From Deltaproteobacteria bacterium (GTDB lineage Bacteria; Myxococcota_A; Polyangia; Polyangiales; Polyangiaceae), in the NCBI GenBank assembly GCA_016218915.1, contig JACRCQ010000052.1:62001-126000 (forward strand): a stretch of DNA of 64,000 bases, in the 5' to 3' direction. Below are positions 53,898 through 64,000 of this stretch, one piece after another. A program made the position numbers and the translations under genes. Every line of letters begins with the position of its first letter. The stretch's first letter is position 1. Under the pieces are notes generated by a model, which was given only the letters and a program-made list of their open reading frames with translations, made no database searches and had not been told where the DNA came from.

Positions 53898-56837
53898 TTG
53901 CCCTCGTTGCCCGGCACCACCCACCTCGATCCGACCAGCCTGCTGGAGCTGGCTGACGCGCTCGACGCGCCGGCAGCCCAGAGTGCTGGGGGACGCCTGC
54001 AGGCGCTTCGCGCAACGTCCGAAGAAGCCTTTGCCCTGGGCGTGATCGCGACAGCAGCGTTCCCTGGCTCAGCGGCAGCGATCGAACGCTCGCCGACCCT
54101 GGTGGCATCGATTGCGAACGATCGCTTCGGCCGCGTGCATGATCGCCAGGCCTTCCTCGAGCTCGTCGCCGCCGAAGCAGCCAACCAGGACGTCGACGAG
54201 ATGCTTCGGGCGCTGCGCGTGGTGGCGCGTCAGCAACGCCTTCGCATCGCCTTGCGCGAGCTGCTGCCGCACGCATTCGGAGGGGCGGACTTCAAGGTGA
54301 CGGCGCAGGAGCTGAGCGAGCTTGCGGAGGCGCTGGTCGAAGCTGCACTGGGGGTCGCGCGGCGCGAGGTCGACGAGCGGTTCGGTCCACCGATGCTCGC
54401 AGACGGAAGGCACTCGGCGTTCGCGGTGCTCGGGATGGGCAAGCTCTCGGGCCGCGAGCTGAATGCGGGGTCTGACATCGACTTGATCTACGTGTACGAC
54501 TCGGACGAGGGCGAGGCTGCAGCGCGCTCCGAGCCGGGCGCGACGATCACGCTGCACGAGTACTGGTCGCGGGTCGCGCGCAAGCTCACCGGCGCGCTCG
54601 ACGACGTGACGGACGACGGGGTGGTCTGGCGCGTCGACCTGCGGCTGCGTCCGGAAGGACGCAACGGGCCGATGGTCAACTCGGTGCCTGCGATGCTGCG
54701 CTACTACGAGACGTGGGGACGCATGTGGGAGCGAGGAGCGTTGATGCGGGCGCGCCCGATCGCCGGGGATCTGGAGCTCGGGCGCTCGCTGCTCGACGAG
54801 CTGGAGCCGTTCGTCTTTCGCAAGCACGTCGATCCGGCCATCGCGACCGAGTTCATCCGTCTGGTCGATCGATCGCGCAACGAAGCCTCGCTCGATCCAG
54901 CGCGCGATCTGAAGCTCGGACTTGGCGGGATTCGCGAGCTGGAGATGTTCGTGCAGGTGCTGCAGCTCATCTGGGGTGGCGTGGACGCCTCCGTGCGCGC
55001 TTCGGGCACGCTCGAAGGGTTGAACAAGCTGTGGGCCCACGGGCTGGTGACCGGGCGAGAGGCAGAGGAGCTTGCCGATGGATGGCACGTGCTCCGACGC
55101 GCCGAGCACATGGTGCAGAACTCCACAGGGCTGCAGACGCATCTGCTGCCGGTCGAAGAGCGCGAGCGCAGCCGGCTCGCGCGAAGCCTCGGCTACCGCG
55201 ATCTGGAAGCGTTCGACGCTGCGATTGCAGGCACCCGCGAGCGCGTGCATGCGCGGCTCAGGGGGCTCGCTCCCCAGGAGGTGACCGCATCGCGCTGGCA
55301 ACGCTTGCTGCTCGCGCTCGAAGCCGGCTCCGAAGAGCAGGTGTGGCAGGAGCTCGTCCCGACGTTCGGCACCATGGCCACCCGCGAGCTTGCCAGGGAT
55401 CTTCTCTCGCTCGCGCAGCGCCCTGACGACCTGCTCGGTGCGTTGACGCGGGATCGCGATCCCACCGCAGGGGACACGGTGCTCGATTCGCTGGCCGATG
55501 CAGCGGATCCGGAGCAGGCCGTGCGCTACCTCTGCTCCTACTTCTCGCGCGTGCGCTCCCCTGCGATCCACGCCTCGCTGCTCGCGGGCAATCCTCGCGC
55601 TGCGCGCAGGTTCATCTCGGTGCTCGGCGCCTCGGCGTTCGTGGGCGACGTCGTGGTGCGCCGTCCGGAGCTGGGGGACCAGGTGCCGTTCTCCCAGGGC
55701 ATGCCGAGCATCGATCGGGCACGCAGCGAGCTGGATCGCGAGCTGCAAGCTGCGATGTCCGAGGATCCGGACGATCCGGAAGCGCTGGTGGGCGCGCTGC
55801 GAAGAGCGCGGCTTCGCGTGACCATGGAGGTCGCTCTCGCAGACATCGGCGGCGAGGTGGAGCTCGGCGACGTGCAGCGCGTGCTGACCGAGCTCGCGGA
55901 CGCGTCGATGCAGCGCGCGCTCGGGCTCGCGCTCGCCAGCCGATCGCCCGAGGGGTTCTGCGTGTTTGCCGTAGGCAAGTACGGGGGGCAGGAGCTGGGA
56001 TACGGCTCGGATCTGGACGTGTTCTTCGTGTTCGATCCGGAGCGTGCGGCCGAAGGGGCGGACGCGATCGAGCCCTACGTGCGGATTGCGCAGAAGACGA
56101 TGCGACTTCTGTCGGTGGCGCACGTGGAGGGGCCTGGCTACGAGCTGGACACGCGCCTGCGCCCCTCCGGCTCCCAGGGCGTGCTGGTCAGCTCGCTGCC
56201 TGCGTTCATGCGCTACCACGGTCTGGCCGAAGGGCCCCGCGCCGCAGGCGTCAGCGCTGCGCCGTGGGAGCGTCAGACGCTGATCCGCGCGCGTCGCTGC
56301 GCTGGCGATCCTGAGCTCGGGGCACGCGTGGTGCATCTCGCGCACCGCGCTGCATTCGAGGGCGGGCCGCCTGATCCGGCCGAGACCCATCGCCTGCGCA
56401 CGAGGCTCGAGCGCGAGATCGGGCGGGAGAAGGGGGGACGTCGCGACATCAAGGTGGGGCGAGGCGGTCTGCTCGACATCGAGTTCGCGGTGCAGATGCT
56501 GCAGATGCGTCACGGCGCAGATCTGAGCCTGCGGGTGGCCGGCACTCTGGAAGCGATCCTGAGGCTGCAGGAAGCCGGGCATCTGCCGTGGGACGATGCG
56601 CTCACGCTGCGCGAGGGGTACTTGTTTCTTCGCAAGCTCGAGCAGCGGTTGCACATCGTGCACGCGACCTCGATGAGCCTGCTCGAGGACCAGGCACCGG
56701 GGCTGGTGCCGCTGGCGCGAAGGATGGGGTTCCACAACCAGCCGCACAAGAGCGCGCAGGCGCAGCTCTGGGATCGGTACCGCGAGATCACCGAAGCGGT
56801 GCGCGCGACCTATCTGCGGGTTCTCGGGATACCCTAA
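53898..56837 (+). CDS. glnE: GlnE, glutamine synthetase adenylyltransferase/adenylyl-removing enzyme
   Basis: 979 residues from a TTG at 53898, about the length of E. coli GlnE (946). GGAG lies 7 bp upstream. Two nucleotidyltransferase domains are present, each with the Gly-Ser-Asp-x-Asp core: GSDIDLIYVYDSDE (about residue 192) in the N-terminal adenylyl-removing half and YGSDLDVFFVFDPE (about residue 702) in the C-terminal adenylyl-transfer half. Helical GlnD_UR_UTase-like regions join them (GLGGIRELEMFVQVLQLIWG; GRGGLLDIEFAVQMLQMRHG). It adds and removes AMP from glutamine synthetase in response to nitrogen status. The start is the least certain part. Confidence 0.93.
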   Translation: MPSLPGTTHLDPTSLLELADALDAPAAQSAGGRLQALRATSEEAFALGVIATAAFPGSAAAIERSPTLVASIANDRFGRVHDRQAFLELVAAEAANQDVDEMLRALRVVARQQRLRIALRELLPHAFGGADFKVTAQELSELAEALVEAALGVARREVDERFGPPMLADGRHSAFAVLGMGKLSGRELNAGSDIDLIYVYDSDEGEAAARSEPGATITLHEYWSRVARKLTGALDDVTDDGVVWRVDLRLRPEGRNGPMVNSVPAMLRYYETWGRMWERGALMRARPIAGDLELGRSLLDELEPFVFRKHVDPAIATEFIRLVDRSRNEASLDPARDLKLGLGGIRELEMFVQVLQLIWGGVDASVRASGTLEGLNKLWAHGLVTGREAEELADGWHVLRRAEHMVQNSTGLQTHLLPVEERERSRLARSLGYRDLEAFDAAIAGTRERVHARLRGLAPQEVTASRWQRLLLALEAGSEEQVWQELVPTFGTMATRELARDLLSLAQRPDDLLGALTRDRDPTAGDTVLDSLADAADPEQAVRYLCSYFSRVRSPAIHASLLAGNPRAARRFISVLGASAFVGDVVVRRPELGDQVPFSQGMPSIDRARSELDRELQAAMSEDPDDPEALVGALRRARLRVTMEVALADIGGEVELGDVQRVLTELADASMQRALGLALASRSPEGFCVFAVGKYGGQELGYGSDLDVFFVFDPERAAEGADAIEPYVRIAQKTMRLLSVAHVEGPGYELDTRLRPSGSQGVLVSSLPAFMRYHGLAEGPRAAGVSAAPWERQTLIRARRCAGDPELGARVVHLAHRAAFEGGPPDPAETHRLRTRLEREIGREKGGRRDIKVGRGGLLDIEFAVQMLQMRHGADLSLRVAGTLEAILRLQEAGHLPWDDALTLREGYLFLRKLEQRLHIVHATSMSLLEDQAPGLVPLARRMGFHNQPHKSAQAQLWDRYREITEAVRATYLRVLGIP

Positions 56838-56945
56838 GGGGCTACCTTGCCGGGGCAGAGAGTTCACAGGGAGAGGGGAGGGTGGGAAATCCGGAGGGGA
56901 TTTGGCTCTCGCTGTGCGCGAGGAGCTTGCGGGAACCTTCGGGCC
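56838..56945 (+). repeat. Dispersed repeat family A, copy 2
   Basis: Begins right after the glnE stop with GGGGCTACCTTGCCGGGGCA and GAGAGTTCACAGGGAGAGGG, then GGAGGGGATTTGGCTCTCGC. It is inverted relative to copies 3 and 4 and lies on the left of the tandem array, with 57181-57388 on the right. Confidence 0.75.
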
Positions 56946-57026
56946 ACGTCAGCACTGGCTGCTGCAGTCGCTGCGCGCACGCTGCGTCGCTCGGTGCACC
57001 AAGCACGCAGCACCACTCCCGTGCAG

Positions 57027-57160
<134 letters not shown>

Positions 57161-57178
57161 CAACAGGGAATCCCCGAG

Positions 57179-57282
57179 GGTATCCCGGGAGCTGCGAGCG
57201 TCCAGCGAGAGCAATCCCTCTCCGGCCTCCCGCCCTCCTTTCTCCCAGTGAACTCTCTGCCCTGGAAGGGGACGCCCTAGGG
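57179..57282 (-). repeat. Dispersed repeat family A, copy 3
   Basis: Minus-strand reading gives CCTTCCAGGGCAGAGAGTTC and ACTGGGAGAAAGGAGGG, then CCGGAGAGGGATTGCTCTCG, ending CTCGCAGCTCCCGGGATACC. It adjoins copy 4 head to tail with an identical stretch of about 30 bp starting TATCCCGGGAGCTGCGAGCG on the plus strand. Confidence 0.75.
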
Positions 57283-57388
57283 TATCCCGGGAGCTGCGAG
57301 CGTCCAGCGAGAGCCAAACCCCCTCCGGGCTCCTGCTCTCTCATCTCGCTGTGAACAGAATCTGCGGCTGGAAGGTAGTGCCCTAGGG
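57281..57388 (-). repeat. Dispersed repeat family A, copy 4
   Basis: Minus-strand reading gives GGCACTACCTTCCAGCCGCA, GTTCACAGCGAGATGAGAGA, then CCGGAGGGGGTTTGGCTCTC. The gene at 57383 ends inside this copy: its TAG stop is part of the shared CCCTAGGG block. Confidence 0.75.
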
Positions 57389-59056
57389 TTTGCGCGGCGG
57401 GAGCCACTCGGGCTTGGTGCGCAGCGAGCCGAGCACCACGTCGCGTAGCTTGTCGTCCTTGCCGTCCGCGGTCAGGCACGTCACCCGCGCCACCGAGGTG
57501 CCGCTCGCCATGGAGACGAACTCCTCGAAGCGTGCCTGCGAAAGGTTGTCGCCGCAGAACGCGAGGACCTTGAGCCCGCGCTGCATGTTCCCGGTTCTCA
57601 GATCGTCGCGCTTGAGCGTCGAGGACTGGCCGTCCGAGATCTTCTTGACCGTCACGTCCTTGCCCGAAACCGTCTCCACTGCGCCGAGCAGGTAGAGCTT
57701 GTCGTCGCGGCCCGTGGGCAGCCACACGCGCACGCCTTCGAGCGCCTTGCCCGTGGGCAGCCACAACGACGTGTCGTCGTTCTGCATCACCGTGGCATCG
57801 ATCCAGCCCTTGCCAGCAGCGAGCCGCTCGCCCCACGTGCGCACAGCGCCCGGGTCCTCGCGCGCGACCAGGGACTTGCCCCTGCCCGTGGCGAGCACCC
57901 ACAGCTTGGTCGCGTTGGGAAGGCTCTCGACAGGTGTCTCCGACGCTGCGGCGGTGGCAGGCAGCAAAGGAGTAGCACCGAACGTGAACTGCATCCTCGG
58001 CTTCGGGATCACGGTGCAGCCGAGCTTCTTGCACTCGATCCACGCTTGAATGTGCGATTGGAGCGTCTTGAGCTCGGGCGAGACATTCAAGCCTTCGAAC
58101 AGCTTCAGCGCGCGGTCGACGTCGGCGAGCACCGGCTCAGGCTTGGGCTGGCCGAGCACGGCGTTGCCGCGGGTGATCAGCTCCTTGGTGATCGTGTCGC
58201 GAACCTGCTGACGGGCTACCTCGAGCTGCTCAGGGCCAGCCGCCCCCGCGTCTGCCCACTTCTTGATCGTGGCAAACGCGTTCTCCCACTTGTTGGCCTT
58301 GATGTCCGCCTGGACCGCAGCCACCAGCGACGCGACGGTCTTGTCGTTGAACGTCGTTGCCAGCGAGTGGTAGGTGTCGTTGCCGACCGCGGTCTTGGTC
58401 GCCGGAAGATCGATGATCTTGCGCGCCTCGGCAAAGGCCTCCATCTTGTCCGCGCCGTCGATCGTGGCCTGCACGCAGCTCGACAGCTGCTGGAGCGTCT
58501 CCTTGCGCACGTCGCGCATCAGCACGGGCGAAGGCTGGTCTCCCAGGGTCGAGGCGAGGATCTCGATCGCTTTCTTGCAGGTCTCGGCGTTCTGCCCACC
58601 GGCGAGCGCATCCTTGACCGCCTTGCCCGCATGACGAGCGTCGCTCCTGTCGATCTGCTCGAGCGTGGTTCGCGCCTGCTCGGCCACCGACGGATCGCCG
58701 GTCTTCTGGGCTTCCTCGGCGAGGGCGCGCGCCTTTTTGCGATCACCCTTGCCGAGCGCTGCGCGCGCTTCGTCTGCGCGGATGCGCGCGATTCCGATGC
58801 GCGCTTCATCCGCTGCGGCGGTCCCCTCGTGACGTTTCATCACGAGGCGGTAGGCCGACTCGGTGTTCGACTTCTTGGCCTTGGCGAGATCCTCACGCGC
58901 GGCCTGCTCCCGCGCTTCGCGAGCCTCGTCCGATTCCTTCTCGCCGGCGTTACGAGCACGACGCCTGCCGTCGTCGCCTCCGCAGCCGGTCGTAGCGCCC
59001 AATACCTGTGCGGTACCCACGAGCACCGCCAACCCGAACATGATTTTGCGCAGCAC
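57383..59056 (-). CDS. Large helical lipoprotein with TPR-like region, unknown function
   Basis: 557 residues from a GTG at 59056; an ATG at 59041 is also possible and upstream in-frame starts seem too long. Lipobox GATTG|C (Cys25). A charged coiled-coil-like part (ESDEAREAREQAAREDLAKA) precedes TPR-like helices (ARALAEEAQKTGDPSVAEQA, EAFAEARKIIDLP). The C-terminal 180 residues are beta-rich and include WVLATGRGKSLVARE, TVMQNDDTSLWLPTGK and KISDGQSSTLKRDDLRTGN, recalling SH3-like modules. No family was recognised. Its stop lies in a family A repeat. Confidence 0.65.
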   Translation of the reverse strand: MLRKIMFGLAVLVGTAQVLGATTGCGGDDGRRRARNAGEKESDEAREAREQAAREDLAKAKKSNTESAYRLVMKRHEGTAAADEARIGIARIRADEARAALGKGDRKKARALAEEAQKTGDPSVAEQARTTLEQIDRSDARHAGKAVKDALAGGQNAETCKKAIEILASTLGDQPSPVLMRDVRKETLQQLSSCVQATIDGADKMEAFAEARKIIDLPATKTAVGNDTYHSLATTFNDKTVASLVAAVQADIKANKWENAFATIKKWADAGAAGPEQLEVARQQVRDTITKELITRGNAVLGQPKPEPVLADVDRALKLFEGLNVSPELKTLQSHIQAWIECKKLGCTVIPKPRMQFTFGATPLLPATAAASETPVESLPNATKLWVLATGRGKSLVAREDPGAVRTWGERLAAGKGWIDATVMQNDDTSLWLPTGKALEGVRVWLPTGRDDKLYLLGAVETVSGKDVTVKKISDGQSSTLKRDDLRTGNMQRGLKVLAFCGDNLSQARFEEFVSMASGTSVARVTCLTADGKDDKLRDVVLGSLRTKPEWLPPRKP

Positions 59057-59129
59057 GTCAGAGCTTTGGCAGACACCGCGGGGGTCCGTCAAGAAAGCAG
59101 TGCATCCCAAGGTCCGTACTTAAGGCTCG

Positions 59130-60209
59130 TCACCCGAAGGCGCCTTCTTCAGGCTCTTCCAGTCTGAGCCGGACCCAGTCCCAGGACACCCAGGCCCCGA
59201 GCGTATCGGCGATCATGACCCCTTCGGCTGCGGCCACGTCCGGACGGCTTCCTGTGCGTTGCAGCGCTGCCGCAATCCGGGTCGCCAGCACGTAGCGCAC
59301 CGCCATGTCTGCCATGGCCGTGTACACCGTCCCGCGCGTGGCCCAGGTCATCGACCAAAGCTCGTCCGCAAGCCAGGCCCCGTAGATCCGCCTGACAGGC
59401 CGCTCTTCTGCCGTGCGGGCTGTCGCACGGTCAAAGGTCCACCCCCACGGTCGCTTGGGGAAGGGGCCCAGCCAGTCCATCCCGTGTCGGATCGCACCCT
59501 CTGCCCATCGGAGCGTGCACGAGAATCCGTCCCCAAACGGTTCGTCCCTCGTCCACTTCTCCATCTTGTCCGCAACCGCCTCCCAGGTCACCTTGCGCAT
59601 CTGGGGCATGCGGTCTGCCCGGGACATTCCCAGAACCCGCTCGATCGACGGGCCATCGTCGCGATCGAGCGACGCGAGCATGCATCGCTCCCAGGGCAGA
59701 TACTCGCGGAACGGAATGCGGGTGCGTCCGCGCCAGCGCAGGCGGTCGCCCACCACGTAGTCGCGGATGAGACGCCCGCTCCAGGGCGAAACCAGGATCT
59801 TGCGCGCATGCTCTTCTTCCAGCAGCGCGCTGTGGCCCACGGTCACGCAAGCACAGCGATGCGACAGGGTTACGCGCACACCGTCGGGCGTGCCTGTCGC
59901 ACCGACCGGAAATCGGCGGCACGGCGTCGGCTTGTAGTCCGGGCTCACCGCCTCGTGGATCCGGCACCGCACCGAGTCGTCCAGGAAGATGCACGCCCCG
60001 TCCTTGGAGACCACCACCAGACGCTCGATACCTTCGTCCTTTCGGACCACGGTCTGACGTCGCGCCGAGAACACGATCGTGCCCGCCTCCCGAACGCGCG
60101 CAGCGTCCTGCTGGTTGAGCGGACCGATCACATGGATGTTGGTGCAGCAGGTCCCGTCGCCGTGACACTCGTAGCGGACACCGGGGCGCAGCAGAAGACG
60201 ATCAGGCAC
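59130..60209 (-). CDS. YkgJ-family Cys-cluster protein (putative metal-binding)
   Basis: 359 residues without signal peptide. The N-terminal part has the YkgJ/UPF0153 pattern: Cys15, Cys21 and Cys22 in YECHGDGTCCTN, then DGACIFLDDSVRCRIHEAVS and PTPCRRFPVGATG, with HRCACVT further on. These Cys are thought to bind zinc or iron-sulfur. The C-terminal half is helical with several Trp residues and has no recognised domain. It follows the mutase gene on the same strand, 54 bp apart, and may share its transcript. A role in assembling a metal cofactor for the neighbour is conceivable but unsupported. Confidence 0.8.
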   Translation of the reverse strand: MPDRLLLRPGVRYECHGDGTCCTNIHVIGPLNQQDAARVREAGTIVFSARRQTVVRKDEGIERLVVVSKDGACIFLDDSVRCRIHEAVSPDYKPTPCRRFPVGATGTPDGVRVTLSHRCACVTVGHSALLEEEHARKILVSPWSGRLIRDYVVGDRLRWRGRTRIPFREYLPWERCMLASLDRDDGPSIERVLGMSRADRMPQMRKVTWEAVADKMEKWTRDEPFGDGFSCTLRWAEGAIRHGMDWLGPFPKRPWGWTFDRATARTAEERPVRRIYGAWLADELWSMTWATRGTVYTAMADMAVRYVLATRIAAALQRTGSRPDVAAAEGVMIADTLGAWVSWDWVRLRLEEPEEGAFG

Positions 60210-60263
60210 GGGCAGAGCTTGTCACAACCCAGGCAGGCGATTCCAGCAATCGATTCTTGCGGC

Positions 60264-62012
60264 TCAGAACTCAGCAGGATCAGTGTAGGTGCCGAGCGCG
60301 GCGCGCAGGACGTCACAGATCTCCTGCTCGGTCACGTAGGCCTTGGCCGCCTCGATGATCGGGGGCATCAGGTTGGCGCTGGACTCCGCGGCGCGTCGCA
60401 CGGCGCCGAGCGACGCCTCCACGCGTGCCTCGTCGCGCTTGGCCTTGACCCGCGCAAGGTTGTCAACTTGCTTTCGCTGCACCTCCTGATCGATCTTGAG
60501 CAGCGGGATCGCCGGCGCGTCGGAGACGTACTTGTTGACGCCGACCATGACCCGATCACCCATCTCCAGCTCGCGCTGGAACTCGTAGGCCGATGCCGCG
60601 ATCTCGCGCTGGGGATAGCCCTTCTCGATCGCGCTCACCATCCCTCCCAGCTCGTCGATGTGATGGATGATCTTCATCGCATCCTTTTCGAGGCGGTCCG
60701 TGAGCCACTCCACGAAGTAGCTGCCGCCCAGCGGATCGATCGTGTGGGTCACGCCGCTCTCCTCGGCGATGATCTGCTGGGTGCGGAGCGCCACCGTCAC
60801 CGCATTCTCCGTGGGCAGCGCATAGGTCTCGTCGAGCGAGTTGGTATGCAGCGACTGCGTGCCGCCGAGCACGCCGGCCAGCCCCTGCAGCGCCACGCGC
60901 ACCACGTTGTTGTAGGGCTGCTGCGCAGTGAGCGTCACCCCAGCGGTCTGCGCGTGCGTCCTGAGCTTCCAGCTCTCCGGCTTCTTGGCGCCGAACCGCT
61001 CCTTCATCAGGCGCGCCCAGATCCTGCGCGCCGCGCGGAACTTCGCGATCTCCTCGAAGAAGTCGTTGTGCAGGTCGAAGAAGAACGAGATGCGCGGCGC
61101 AAACGTGTCCACGTCCATCCCGCGCGCCAGGCACGACTCCACGTACCCGACCCCGTCCGCAAGCGTGAACGCAAGCTCCTGCGTCGCCGTCGCTCCGGCT
61201 TCCCGTATGTGATAGCCGCTCACCGAGACCGTGTTCCAGCGCGGGACTTCCTTTGCGCAGAACTCCATCATGTCCGTGACGATCCGCATGGCAGGGCGCG
61301 GAGGCACGAGCCAGGCGTGCTGCGCGATGAACTCCTTGAGGCAGTCGTTCTGCACCGTGCCGCCAATCGACGACCTGGGGATTCCCCGCTGATCCGCGAG
61401 CGCCACGTAGAAAGCCAGCAGCACGATCGCCGGCCCGTTGATCGTCATCGACGTGGTCACCTTGTCGAGCGGGATGCCGTCGAACAGCACCTCCATGTCG
61501 CGCAGGGTGTCCACGGCCACGCCGCACATGCCGACTTCGCCGAGCGAACGAGGCGAATCCGAGTCGTACCCCATGAGGGTCGGGAAATCGAAAGCTGTGG
61601 ACAGCCCGGTCTGCCCCTGCTCGAGCAGGTACTTGAAGCGCTGGTTGGTCTGCTCCGGCGTGCCGAACCCTGCGAACATCCGCATCGTCCACAGGCGCCC
61701 GCGGTACATCGTGGGCTGCACGCCCCGCGTGTACGGGTACTGGCCCGGAAACCCAAGGTCGGTCAGGTACGGATTGAGCGCGTCGAGCGGCGTCGCCAGA
61801 TCCGGCAGCTGCAGCCCGCTCCAGGTCGTGAAGCGCGCCTTTCTCTCGGGCAGGCGTCGCAAGGAGTCTGCCAGGGTCTTGTCTCGCCACGCCGCGATCT
61901 CGTTTCGAAGCGCAGAAAGCTCCCCTGCTCCAAGCGCCGGGCTCTCACCGTCGCTCGTGTACTCCGCGCCCTGTCCGTGTCGTCCCGCCGCTTCTTGTTG
62001 CTGGTTCGTCAT
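60264..62012 (-). CDS. Methylmalonyl-CoA mutase-family large subunit without B12-binding domain
   Basis: 582 residues covering the TIM barrel only; single-chain mutases are about 730 residues, so the C-terminal cobalamin domain (Asp-x-His-x-x-Gly) is absent and a separate small subunit, as in archaeal-type enzymes, is required. Barrel blocks are clear: PTMYRGRLWTMRMFAGFGTP, TGLSTAFDFPTLMGYDSD, TTSMTINGPA, VSGYHIREAGATATQE. The Tyr of TMY (103) and the Arg of PPRPAMRI (243) match the residues that distinguish methylmalonyl-CoA from isobutyryl-CoA mutases, so I favour methylmalonyl-CoA. It isomerises the acyl-CoA via adenosylcobalamin. No small subunit is seen in this window. Confidence 0.9.
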   Translation of the reverse strand: MTNQQQEAAGRHGQGAEYTSDGESPALGAGELSALRNEIAAWRDKTLADSLRRLPERKARFTTWSGLQLPDLATPLDALNPYLTDLGFPGQYPYTRGVQPTMYRGRLWTMRMFAGFGTPEQTNQRFKYLLEQGQTGLSTAFDFPTLMGYDSDSPRSLGEVGMCGVAVDTLRDMEVLFDGIPLDKVTTSMTINGPAIVLLAFYVALADQRGIPRSSIGGTVQNDCLKEFIAQHAWLVPPRPAMRIVTDMMEFCAKEVPRWNTVSVSGYHIREAGATATQELAFTLADGVGYVESCLARGMDVDTFAPRISFFFDLHNDFFEEIAKFRAARRIWARLMKERFGAKKPESWKLRTHAQTAGVTLTAQQPYNNVVRVALQGLAGVLGGTQSLHTNSLDETYALPTENAVTVALRTQQIIAEESGVTHTIDPLGGSYFVEWLTDRLEKDAMKIIHHIDELGGMVSAIEKGYPQREIAASAYEFQRELEMGDRVMVGVNKYVSDAPAIPLLKIDQEVQRKQVDNLARVKAKRDEARVEASLGAVRRAAESSANLMPPIIEAAKAYVTEQEICDVLRAALGTYTDPAEF

Positions 62013-62083
62013 GGGATTCCGTCCTCAGTTGGTGCAGCAAGACCGCTCCAGGTGCCTGGCAATCGCGATCGGCACATGGGGCC

Positions 62084-63733
<1,650 letters not shown>

Positions 63734-63778
63734 CGGGCCCAGAGTCATTCATCCGATCTGTGCGACGATGTCCTTGGT

Positions 63779-63857
63779 TGAAGCAGCCGGCTGAAAGCCG
63801 GGGGCTGATGCAAGTCAGCTGCGCGGTTAGCCAAGCCCCCGGGGCTGACGGCCCACT
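63779..63857 (+). repeat. Dispersed repeat family B, copy 2
   Basis: Reads GAAGCAGCCGGCTGAAAGCC, GGGGGCTGATGCAAGTCAGC, TGCGCGGTTAGCCAAGCCCC, with CCGGCTGAAAGCCGG (6-bp stem, 3-base loop) and AGCCCCCGGGGCT, a perfect palindrome. The copy at 48323 is similar but with longer variable loops between the stems. Nothing further is recognisable from here to the window end (63858-64000). Confidence 0.8.
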
Positions 63858-64000
63858 GGAACTCCCCACATCCAGGGGCACACCACGGGAGCGGCATTCG
63901 TGTCCTGAGCCGAAGCGCGCCTGGCTGCTGTGCCGAGGCCGGCACGGCGCGCCGTGCCCGGTCGTGTCGTAGCGGATCCCCTGACGGACTCTTTTGCACG

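Noticed and set aside
54069..56867. Long minus-strand open frame opposite glnE (932 codons)
   Set aside because: GlnE on the plus strand has both nucleotidyltransferase motifs; the antisense frame has no recognisable domain and is Arg/His-rich.

Overview
The window is GC-rich bacterial DNA with very dense coding on both strands. It has two Hanks-type Ser/Thr kinases with C-terminal transmembrane or low-complexity tails, many lipoproteins (Cys-rich, Gly/Ser-rich, WD40, von Willebrand A, beta-helix), a zinc-ribbon/GYF/TonB-like protein and a PEGA-like protein beside a kinase. This mix is typical of predatory or soil Myxococcota, most likely class Polyangia (Sorangium/Polyangium relatives). That assignment is inferred from gene content only; no rRNA or tRNA gene was seen.

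Layout. 1-5112: the C-terminal part of a polytopic membrane protein, then a minus-strand run of three lipoproteins, two of them tandem WD40 paralogues. 5231-15216: a potassium block. Kup (plus strand) converges on a complete minus-strand kdp operon, orf30-kdpF-kdpA-kdpB-kdpC-kdpD-kdpE, whose genes overlap or nearly abut. kdpF (30 codons) and a second 30-codon ORF ahead of it are too short for ordinary gene calling. A porin is divergent from kdp. 17031-23000: a palindrome and a frameshifted AAA/DUF234 ATPase, a Cys-rich lipoprotein, a four-helix membrane protein, a Ser/Thr kinase, a PEGA-like protein and another Cys-rich lipoprotein. 23059-30012: a phosphate block, phoB-phoR then pstS-pstC-pstA-pstB-phoU, all minus strand, with Pho-box-like 11-bp-period repeats ahead of both phoB and pstS. 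30101-40629: accessory secreted proteins (a lipoprotein remnant, a glycoside-hydrolase-like lipoprotein, an SRPBCC protein, an alkaline-phosphatase-superfamily lipoprotein, an excisionase-like HTH protein, an FKBP, a beta-helix protein, a vWA protein). 40670-49236: a spermidine-synthase-like membrane protein (paralogue of the first gene), RecD2, a zinc-site protein, an RCK-pore-RCK channel and an enoyl-CoA hydratase. 49337-56837: a GT39-like membrane protein, the zinc-ribbon protein, a metallophosphoesterase and GlnE. 56838-57388: a non-coding repeat island. 57383-63733: a large lipoprotein, a YkgJ-type protein, a B12-domain-less methylmalonyl-CoA mutase large subunit and a second Ser/Thr kinase.

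How the parts fit. The two ion blocks each carry an OmpR-family response regulator (KdpE, PhoB), and each block has its own direct-repeat operator motif with an 11-bp period. The pair of TCTTGAC/T repeats occurs upstream of both kup and kdp, on the transcribed strand in each case, so I propose it as a KdpE box that links the two potassium systems. GTGACA repeats (TGTCAC on the other strand) mark phoB, pstS and one further place next to the alkaline-phosphatase-like and HTH genes. Two dispersed, hairpin-prone repeat families lie in intergenic regions at about 48.2, 57 and 63.8 kb.
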